Below are positions 7,748 to 12,578 of a DNA stretch of 12,578 nt, piece after piece. The first letter of the stretch is position 1. Each line of letters begins with the position of its first letter. The DNA is from Competibacteraceae bacterium UBA3908. GTDB lineage: Bacteria > Pseudomonadota > Gammaproteobacteria > Competibacterales > Competibacteraceae. The stretch lies in NCBI GenBank assembly GCA_002391525.1, contig DGFE01000053.1, positions 1 to 12,578 of the forward strand, written 5' to 3'. The position numbers were made by a program, and so were the translations under genes. The notes under the pieces were generated by a model, which ran no database searches, was not told the DNA's origin, and saw only the letters and a list, made by a program, of their open reading frames with translations.

Positions 7748-8947
7748 CTAAAAACGGAAACCCGCCAAAAGGCAGAACAGGTGCCATCGCTGCTCCAGAT
7801 CGGCGGGATCGGGATTATCCTGCGGCGGTAGCCAAGCCGTACCGTTGACATAATGGTATTCGGCAGCGATCAGAGAAGACGAGTCGATCGTGTAACGAAG
7901 CCCGACAGTCCAGTCCTTGGCGAATTGCGTGTAGGCGGGTCTTCCCGTCGTGGCGTGGTACCGCTTGCCATGCCTGTCCTCTCGGTTGTTATAAAGAACA
8001 TCGTAGCGCGCAACGGCCTGCCAATTCGCATCGAACCGGTATAGCGCCTGGAGATAATAGCTTTCGCTGATCAGGTCCAGGTTGAGTCGGTCGTCGAAAC
8101 CGCTCTCCTTGATCGGTCGAATCGCGTATTCGGCGGTAAGACTCCATTTTTCCGAGTTGTATTGCGCCGAAAAAATCACCGGCGTAAATATATCCTTTCC
8201 TGGGCCCAGATTTTGCGATGACGGCGGTCCCGGATCGTATCGGGTGTCGACTCGCGCGGAACTGATGGCGATCCGATATTTGCCACCGTCCAACTCATAA
8301 CCCAACCGACCGATGTACGAGAGTTCGGAATAAGTATCGCCGGGATAATCGACTCCCAGGATTGCGAGTTCGGTATCCAGATTGTCGCCTCTCGGGATTC
8401 CCGCGCCAAACTCGAGGGATAGATGGCCCCAGTCACCACGATATTCACCATAAACCAGACCACCGTCCGCAGACAGCGACAAGGCGCGGGTGCGGTCCGG
8501 ATAAATGGATTGGGGCAACAGGATCGTCGGCCGGGTGAACACCACGTCGCGGGTATCGTTATACAAGCCGAGGGGGTTCTTGAAACGCCCGAGCCGCACT
8601 CCGAGCCGATAACCCAGCGTCGACAGAATCGTATAGTCGAGCAAGCCAAAATCCAGTTCGACATCGTGCTCGTGTCCCGCTCCGGCGCGCCGGAACAAAG
8701 CCTGGACCGCCAGCCGCAGATCGGAAATCGGCATCCAGGAGGCATTCAAGCCGGCTTCCGTGAAGTCGAAGCTCCCTGCGGCACTGCTGGCGCCAAAGAC
8801 ATTGTTGTCGGACGTCAGGGAATACCCCTGACTCAAAAACCCATGGACCTGAAAGTCGTCGAACAGTTCCACGGCGGCGGCGGTTTTGGGCCAGTGCCCC
8901 CACAGCACGGCAAATACCAATGCGACCGAAACCTGCCTGAGCGCCAC
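7748..8947 (-). CDS. Outer-membrane beta-barrel, porin-like protein
   Basis: 399 aa from a GTG start. A signal peptide is plausible: MALRQ n-region, hydrophobic VSVALVFAVLWGHW, and cleavage after KTAAA. The mature part alternates polar and hydrophobic residues and is rich in Tyr, Gly and Asp, with many strand-like segments. It ends LLAGFRF, the terminal Phe typical of proteins inserted by the BAM machinery. The segments GRFKNPLGLYNDTRDVVFTR and ILLPQSIY resemble porin-like proteins seen with small PstS-like proteins and sensor genes; I cannot name the family with certainty. An ATG at 9121 would add 58 residues, but that stretch overlaps the previous gene by 32 nt, is AT-rich, and would bury the signal peptide, so GTG 8945-8947 is preferred. 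Neither start has a clear Shine-Dalgarno. The substrate is unknown; it is probably in an operon with its neighbours. Confidence 0.8.
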   Translation of the reverse strand: MALRQVSVALVFAVLWGHWPKTAAAVELFDDFQVHGFLSQGYSLTSDNNVFGASSAAGSFDFTEAGLNASWMPISDLRLAVQALFRRAGAGHEHDVELDFGLLDYTILSTLGYRLGVRLGRFKNPLGLYNDTRDVVFTRPTILLPQSIYPDRTRALSLSADGGLVYGEYRGDWGHLSLEFGAGIPRGDNLDTELAILGVDYPGDTYSELSYIGRLGYELDGGKYRIAISSARVDTRYDPGPPSSQNLGPGKDIFTPVIFSAQYNSEKWSLTAEYAIRPIKESGFDDRLNLDLISESYYLQALYRFDANWQAVARYDVLYNNREDRHGKRYHATTGRPAYTQFAKDWTVGLRYTIDSSSLIAAEYHYVNGTAWLPPQDNPDPADLEQRWHLFCLLAGFRF

Positions 8948-9055
8948 GGTGGGAGAGGCCGGGTATTGCGCGCCGACCAGGCCGCGAATTCGAAGAATGG
9001 GTGCGTTCCGGCGCGATTCCCAACCCGTCGAGGCAAAAAAACCGCTCTTCCCGCT

Positions 9056-9061
9056 ATAATA
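9056..9061 (-). promoter_or_regulatory. Candidate internal -10 upstream of the beta-barrel gene
   Basis: Minus-strand TATTAT (5 of 6 to TATAAT) sits in an AT-rich patch (about 9040-9110) that follows the end of the mini-binding-protein gene. The best -35-like hexamer, CTGAAA, lies only 15 nt upstream, so the match is weak. If real, it would allow the beta-barrel and c-di-GMP genes to be transcribed apart from the two genes before them. The patch also argues that the region before 8947 is non-coding. Confidence 0.2.
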
Positions 9062-9089
9062 AAATGGGATGGTTTTTTTCAGATACTGA

Positions 9090-9536
9090 CTATTTGAAAG
9101 TAACAACCTTGACAGTCTCATCGATCATGGAGTCGCTTAAATAACCTATGGCTCCGGGCGTGGCGCTGACTCTTGCCCGCATTTGTTGCTCGGACACGAC
9201 CTTGACCGGTTCCTCTCCCGTCCCCGAAAACACCAGGCGGTCCCACGCATTACGCAACTGATAGGGAAAAACGCGAAGGATGTATTTTGAGAAGGCGACA
9301 TGCAGGGGATGTTCGTCGGGCAAAACAAAAACCTTGATCAGCGAACCATCCTCCCACTTTCTCAAACGCATTCCAAATATGGCGCTCAACGCGCTTTGCG
9401 AGAGAAAGGTCTCGGGACTGGCCGCCGAATTGACGATCACGACGGGAAAGTTTTCCGCGGGTATCGCGCCGGTAAAACAAAGCGCGATAACACCCAGCAG
9501 GCGTCTTAGTGCGCGCGTAACAAATCCCCCTCTCAT
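9090..9536 (-). CDS. Mini PstS-like periplasmic substrate-binding protein
   Basis: 148 aa, about half the length of a full phosphate-binding protein. The signal peptide is clear: MRGGFVTRALRR followed by LLGVIALCFTGAIPA, with cleavage before ENFPVV. The mature part has the PstS-like/PBP-like-2 pattern: VVIVNSAA, LSAIFGMRLRKWEDGS (like the LxxIFxGxxxxWxDG element), VFSGTGEEPVKVVS, and TPGAIGYLSD near the C-terminus. It is presumably soluble in the periplasm and binds a small anion or acts as a sensing partner. No ABC permease or ATPase gene lies nearby, which argues against a transport role. It starts at ATG 9534-9536 with no obvious Shine-Dalgarno, 27 nt after the acyltransferase gene, and precedes the beta-barrel and GGDEF-EAL genes. 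The ligand is unknown; phosphate is only one possibility. Confidence 0.85.
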   Translation of the reverse strand: MRGGFVTRALRRLLGVIALCFTGAIPAENFPVVIVNSAASPETFLSQSALSAIFGMRLRKWEDGSLIKVFVLPDEHPLHVAFSKYILRVFPYQLRNAWDRLVFSGTGEEPVKVVSEQQMRARVSATPGAIGYLSDSMIDETVKVVTFK

Positions 9537-9563
9537 TGCAGAGACGACATCGAAACCGATGCG

Positions 9564-10391
9564 TCAAAGCGCCAGCGGACGCCCCGGGCGCGGAAACAGC
9601 GCGCCATTATCGGTGAGCAGCGCCCATACTTGCGGATGGGTTCGATAAATATTCTCGATGATATCCGGGACGTACCCCAGATAGCTTCGGCAAGGACCAT
9701 AATAATCCACAACCGGGCTGATGGGCGTGAAATCGATTCCGAACGTCCGCAACAGCCTCGCGCATACCGGCTCCATCCCGCCGTACCAGTAGCTCAAACC
9801 CTGCTCGACGCTCATCCGCACGATGGCCACGAACAAACCGAGAATGGCATGGGGAAACGTTCGGCGCGGAACACCCCGGCGTCGGTCGGGACCTTGCCAG
9901 CGGGCGTTGGCGGTACGCCGTCCTTTATCCCCGGCCGAAGATTGGGAATCCTCCGTCAAACCATGGGGTCGTCGATCCTCTCCCTTGCGCGCCCGGAATT
10001 CCGGCGCGAGGATCAATCGCGAAATCTCCCCAAGGTGGGCGCGCGGGAGATTTTCGAAGGCTATGGCGTCCGTGTAAAACGCATCGCCGGCGAATTTTTC
10101 GATGGGGAATTTTGTTTCGCGCCGATCCGGGGCGGGCAGGATGATCCTGACTGTCCCAGCGACGATACCCCTGGGTTTGTGCATGAGCAGGCAATGCATG
10201 GACCGCTCGTCATACCGGTCGCGCTCCAGCCCTTCCGGGTAATTTTCGGCATGGAAGCCGGGAATGAGCCCTTCCCGGCAGTAGACCTCGTAGCGCAGCC
10301 GATAGCATTGCAGCCGCTTTTCCGGTGTGTCCGCGGGCACTACCTCGAAGTAGTGGTTGAACAGGTCAACAAGGTCACTCTGCGTATCCAA
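9564..10391 (-). CDS. PEP-CTERM/exosortase-associated GNAT acyltransferase (N-acyl amino acid synthase-like)
   Basis: 275 aa. The N-terminus, DLVDLFNHYFEVVPADTPEK followed by YRLRYEVYCRE (30-40), is the signature of PEP-CTERM/exosortase-associated acyltransferases (TIGR03694 type). These have a GNAT fold related to autoinducer synthases and are thought to join acyl-ACP chains to amino acids. Further marks are Asp61-Glu-Arg and His66, AGTVRI at 78-83, GEISRL at 121-126, and a C-terminal half with YWYGGMEPVCARLLRTFGI and a VDYYGPCRSYLGYV element. Residues ~133-178 are a very basic, low-complexity insert between the two halves. The start is TTG at 10389-10391: an in-frame stop lies six codons upstream, AAGGGG is 10 nt upstream, and no ATG occurs until the middle of the domain. 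No exosortase or PEP-CTERM target is in the window. The substrate is inferred from family only. Confidence 0.88.
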   Translation of the reverse strand: MDTQSDLVDLFNHYFEVVPADTPEKRLQCYRLRYEVYCREGLIPGFHAENYPEGLERDRYDERSMHCLLMHKPRGIVAGTVRIILPAPDRRETKFPIEKFAGDAFYTDAIAFENLPRAHLGEISRLILAPEFRARKGEDRRPHGLTEDSQSSAGDKGRRTANARWQGPDRRRGVPRRTFPHAILGLFVAIVRMSVEQGLSYWYGGMEPVCARLLRTFGIDFTPISPVVDYYGPCRSYLGYVPDIIENIYRTHPQVWALLTDNGALFPRPGRPLAL

Positions 10392-10463
10392 GAGAAGTTC
10401 GCCCCTTTACATTGCGCTCGATGAGCGGGAATCAACCGCGCTCGATCCTCCACGCCGGACCGA

Positions 10464-10490
10464 GACCGGACTCAAGGCATCGATCCGGTC
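10464..10490 (-). other. Inverted repeat after the TerD-protease gene
   Basis: GACCGGA and TCCGGTC (arms 10464-10470 and 10484-10490) pair around a 13-nt loop, starting 2 nt past the TerD-protease stop codon. A hairpin at this place could end transcription or protect the mRNA 3' end, but no T-tract follows, so intrinsic termination is doubtful. The remaining ~70 nt to the acyltransferase start hold a small CGCTC-ATC-GAGCG dyad and a TTGATT box, but no convincing full promoter. Confidence 0.25.
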
Positions 10491-10491
10491 C

Positions 10492-11703
10492 CTACTCCCG
10501 ACACTCGATTTTCAACACAAAATCGCGGGCCTCGGCGGCGATGTCGGCGGCGGCGCGCGCGCCGCCGGGCGCGCGGCTGCGATACTCCACCCCGGCCGCT
10601 TCCAGAAACCCGCGCGCCAGCGCGGCCTTGATGGCGAAATTCACGTTCTGCGGAACGTCTCCCGTCATTTCATGGACGCGGACGGCGTTCAGCTTGGCGC
10701 TGACCACCCCAACCACCGCGCCGGCGCCGTCCAGCAGCGGTCCGCCGCTGTTGCCGACCTGGGTCGGGGCGGTGAATTGCAGGGACCGGGTATCGTCGCC
10801 GGGACCGATCAGCGAACTGACGTTGCCGGTGGTCACTTGCGGCCCCGAGCCGAGCAGACCGCCCAATGGATAACCGACCACGATCACCGTCTCGCCCAGC
10901 CGCGCCTGCGGTCCGTCGCGGAACGCCGCCACGCCGTTCAACGGCGCATGGGCCCGCAACAGCGCCAGGTCGTTGGTGGGATCGGCGAACACCAGTTCCA
11001 GCACGCAACGGTGACGGGGCGAACGGGCCTGAATTTCGCGGGCGTCTTCAATGACGTGGTGGTTGGTCAGCACGTAACCGTCGGGATGGACGCAGAAACC
11101 GGTCCCGCTGAACGTGGCGCCGCCCGGTCCGGTCTCGCGTCGCGGATTCGGCCCGCCGGTGGAACGCTCCGGGACCGGTTCCGGCGGGCGCAGGCCGAAA
11201 TGCGCCGCCAGCGCCGGCAACCCCGCCGCGAAGCCCTGGCCGACGGCGCGGAACTTCCAGAGCCCCTGATGGCGGTACAGTTCCGCCAGGATCATGGCCG
11301 TCTCGCCGCGACTGGCCAGCGGCAGGGGAAACAGCAGCAGCGGCTGGCCTGCGGCGTCCGCCAGCCAAACGCGGATCGCGGCGAACACCCCGAAGGTGAT
11401 CCCGCGCGGCAGACCCGGCTTCACCGCCAGCACGACGGCGATCCGGGCGACCGCCGCCGGCACCGCGTCCAGATCGATCCGGAACTCGTCCGGCGGTCCG
11501 GCGAACGCCACCGATCCATCGCGGGAACGCGGTTGCTCGGCGCTCACCAGATCGGCGGGGTCGCGAATTTGGCCATCGGCGCCCAGCAACACCGCGCCCG
11601 TTTGCAGCCGGGCGGCGAATTCCTCGACGGGTTCGCCGTTCACCCCGATCACGACCCGACCGCCGCCGGTCGGGCGATTCTGTCCAGGTTGAAGTTCCTG
11701 CAT
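10492..11703 (-). CDS. TerD domain fused to a trypsin-like (HtrA-type) serine protease
   Basis: 403 aa with two domains and no signal peptide, so probably cytoplasmic. Residues 1-172 are a TerD (tellurite/stress-response) domain: MQELQPGQN start, IDLDAVP at 76-82, ITFGVFAAIRV at 102-112, and ETAMILAELYRHQGLWKFRAVGQGF at 134-158, very close to E. coli TerD. The acidic FDLDA stretch that helps bind calcium in TerD is replaced by residues around ARLQT (31-35), and the later acidic loop is shortened to GPPDE. A Pro/Arg-rich linker (~173-195) leads to the protease, ~196-365: TNHHVIED with His216, DPTNDLALL with Asp245, and GNSGGPLL with Ser319, a full triad. The tail ADIAAEARDFVLKIEC is typical of small bacterial trypsin-like proteins. 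The ATG 11701-11703 has GGGAG 7 nt upstream. It follows the HAD gene by 32 nt. Confidence 0.9.
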   Translation of the reverse strand: MQELQPGQNRPTGGGRVVIGVNGEPVEEFAARLQTGAVLLGADGQIRDPADLVSAEQPRSRDGSVAFAGPPDEFRIDLDAVPAAVARIAVVLAVKPGLPRGITFGVFAAIRVWLADAAGQPLLLFPLPLASRGETAMILAELYRHQGLWKFRAVGQGFAAGLPALAAHFGLRPPEPVPERSTGGPNPRRETGPGGATFSGTGFCVHPDGYVLTNHHVIEDAREIQARSPRHRCVLELVFADPTNDLALLRAHAPLNGVAAFRDGPQARLGETVIVVGYPLGGLLGSGPQVTTGNVSSLIGPGDDTRSLQFTAPTQVGNSGGPLLDGAGAVVGVVSAKLNAVRVHEMTGDVPQNVNFAIKAALARGFLEAAGVEYRSRAPGGARAAADIAAEARDFVLKIECRE

Positions 11704-11735
11704 GACCCCGCTCCCGCCCCCGCCGGTTCCAGGGC

Positions 11736-12401
11736 TCAGTCGACCGGCAACAATTCGGAAAAATCGGCAATCGCCGGGAATTCGCCCGGCGGCTTGGACG
11801 GATGGGTGGAATCCGGTCGCAGCACCGACACCAGATGGGCGATTCCATACCGCCGCGCCGTGCGCAAAATCGTTGGATTGTCGTCCACCAGCAAGGTCGC
11901 GCGCGGATCGAACGGCTCCTGCTCGCGCAGGCGCGGCCAGAATTCCGCCTGCTCCTTCACCAGTCCCAGCTCGTGCGCGCAGACGATGGCGTCGAAATGC
12001 CCGGTCAGCCGGGTCTTTTCCATCTTCAGCGCCAAACTGCGCGGATGGGCGTTGGTCACCAGCGCCACCCGCTTGCCGGCGGCGCGCAGGGCGTCCAGAA
12101 ACTCCAGCGCATGGGGATGGACGGCGATCAAATGCTCGATTTCGCGCTTGAGGGTCACGATGTCCAGCGCCAGTTCCCGGGTCCAGTAATCCAGACAATA
12201 CCAGGCCAAAGTCCCCTCCACCGCCCGGGTGCGGGCCGCCACCTCGGCGCGGGCCTGTTCGAGCGGCAGGCCATGCCGGTCGGCGTAACGCGCCGGGACC
12301 AGTTCCCGCCAGAACTGATTGTCGAAACGCAAATCCAGCAAGGTGCCGTCCATATCGAGCAGGACGGTCCGAATCCGCGGCCAGGGCAACCGCATGGTCA
12401 T
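11736..12401 (-). CDS. yrfG: HAD-superfamily nucleotidase, YrfG-like (GMP/IMP 5'-nucleotidase)
   Basis: 221 aa, matching E. coli YrfG (222 aa), a cytoplasmic phosphatase that dephosphorylates GMP and IMP. HAD motif I is VLLDMDGTLLDL, with nucleophile Asp16 and acid/base Asp18. Motif II is LVTNAHP with Thr116, motif III is Lys149 in LVKE, and motif IV is LLVDDNPTIL with Asp173-Asp174. The cap region FDNQFWRELVP and LAWYCLDYWTRELALDI matches YrfG almost word for word. The start is ATG 12399-12401, chosen because GGAG lies 8 nt upstream; an in-frame TTG at 12440 would extend it without a ribosome site. It is probably co-transcribed with the TerD-protease gene. Nucleotide specificity is taken from the family. 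Confidence 0.92.
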   Translation of the reverse strand: MTMRLPWPRIRTVLLDMDGTLLDLRFDNQFWRELVPARYADRHGLPLEQARAEVAARTRAVEGTLAWYCLDYWTRELALDIVTLKREIEHLIAVHPHALEFLDALRAAGKRVALVTNAHPRSLALKMEKTRLTGHFDAIVCAHELGLVKEQAEFWPRLREQEPFDPRATLLVDDNPTILRTARRYGIAHLVSVLRPDSTHPSKPPGEFPAIADFSELLPVD

Positions 12402-12516
12402 GGCTGAAGCTCCGCCGGCGCTCGGCTTGGCTGTGGTCAAACTCGTGTAGAATTAAAGCAGACTGTCAGGGTTTGCGCAGAATCCCGTTTCCCGCTCGCG
12501 CGGAGAGGCGTTCCGC
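12402..12516. promoter_or_regulatory. Intergenic region with possible divergent promoters
   Basis: A short AT-rich core (12440-12460) in GC-rich DNA carries a plus-strand TAGAAT (12448-12453) with TTGGCT 15 nt upstream. On the minus strand a TTTAAT (12457-12452) overlaps it, with only a poor -35 (TGCGCA, 16 nt). The minus-strand element would serve the HAD/TerD-protease unit. The plus-strand one would serve whatever lies to the right of the window. Both matches are imperfect. Confidence 0.3.
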
Positions 12517-12525
12517 ATGGAACGC
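12508..12525 (+). other. Perfect 7-bp hairpin at the right edge
   Basis: GCGTTCC and GGAACGC (12508-12514 and 12519-12525) pair around the 4-nt loop GCAT. The hairpin contains a possible plus-strand ATG (12517-12519) and touches the end of a GGAGAGG ribosome-site-like sequence (12502-12508). It could control translation of a gene running off the window, be part of a small RNA, or be chance. Confidence 0.4.
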
Positions 12526-12578
12526 GGGGGGTTCCGACCGCGGCTCATTCGCGCCTCATCACCCGACCCGCGAGGTTT
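12517..12578 (+). CDS. Possible start of a plus-strand gene (cut by window edge)
   Basis: An ATG at 12517-12519 opens a frame that stays open to the end of the window (MERGGFRPRLIRASSPDPRG, 20 residues). It has GGAGAGG 8 nt upstream and a -10-like box about 65 nt upstream. The peptide is Arg/Pro-rich and shows no recognisable domain, and such short open frames are common in GC-rich DNA. It is listed as a candidate only. Confidence 0.2.
   Translation, partial: MERGGFRPRLIRASSPDPRG

Noticed and set aside
10392..10491. Sigma-70 promoter for the acyltransferase operon (TTGATT with TGTAAA)
   Set aside because: The -10 match is poor and would overlap the ribosome site, leaving an almost leaderless transcript.
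10357..12189. A 610-codon plus-strand open frame opposite the TerD-protease and HAD genes
   Set aside because: Arg/Gln/Gly-rich composition and no domain, while the minus strand carries TerD, trypsin and HAD motifs with well-placed ribosome sites.
11704..12198. N-terminal extension of the TerD-protease frame up to 12198
   Set aside because: It overlaps the HAD gene fully, reads as low-complexity Arg/Gly/Ala, and the ATG at 11703 has a good Shine-Dalgarno and starts exactly like TerD.

Overview
The window looks like a fragment of a high-GC proteobacterial genome, most likely gammaproteobacterial. This rests on the bio gene set, a YrfG-type GMP/IMP nucleotidase and a PEP-CTERM-associated acyltransferase; the taxonomic placement is inference. 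Bases 1-19 are not genomic: they match the 19-bp Tn5/Nextera mosaic-end adapter, so the biological sequence starts at base 20 and the first gene is cut there. Every well-supported gene is on the minus strand, so transcription runs from high to low coordinates. Long plus-strand open frames are antisense shadows.

Region 1 (20-4666) is a biotin operon in transcription order bioB-bioA-bioF-bioC-bioD. Genes overlap or abut: ATGA at bioA/bioF, overlapping bioF/bioC, 3 nt between bioC and bioD. BioC methylates malonyl-ACP so that fatty-acid synthesis can build pimeloyl-ACP. BioF, BioA, BioD and BioB then make KAPA, DAPA, dethiobiotin and biotin. BioH or an equivalent demethylase is not in the window. 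An extended -10 promoter candidate and a GC-rich hairpin lie ahead of bioB.

Region 2 (4742-10391) is a tight four-gene row, probably one operon. It encodes a PEP-CTERM/exosortase-associated GNAT acyltransferase, a mini PstS-like periplasmic binding protein of 148 aa, an outer-membrane beta-barrel, and a 983-aa membrane protein with periplasmic sensor, PAS, GGDEF and EAL domains. This suggests an envelope-to-cytoplasm c-di-GMP signalling module linked to an acylated metabolite or surface trait. It is the best candidate in the window for an uncharacterised system.

Region 3 (10492-12401) is a two-gene unit: a YrfG-like HAD nucleotidase, then 32 nt later a 403-aa fusion of a TerD domain to a trypsin-like (HtrA-type) serine protease. 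The protease triad is intact, while the TerD calcium-binding acidic residues look lost.

Region 4 (12402-12578) is mostly intergenic. It holds promoter-like elements and, at the right edge, a possible plus-strand gene start within a hairpin. No tRNA, rRNA, CRISPR array or insertion sequence was recognised.
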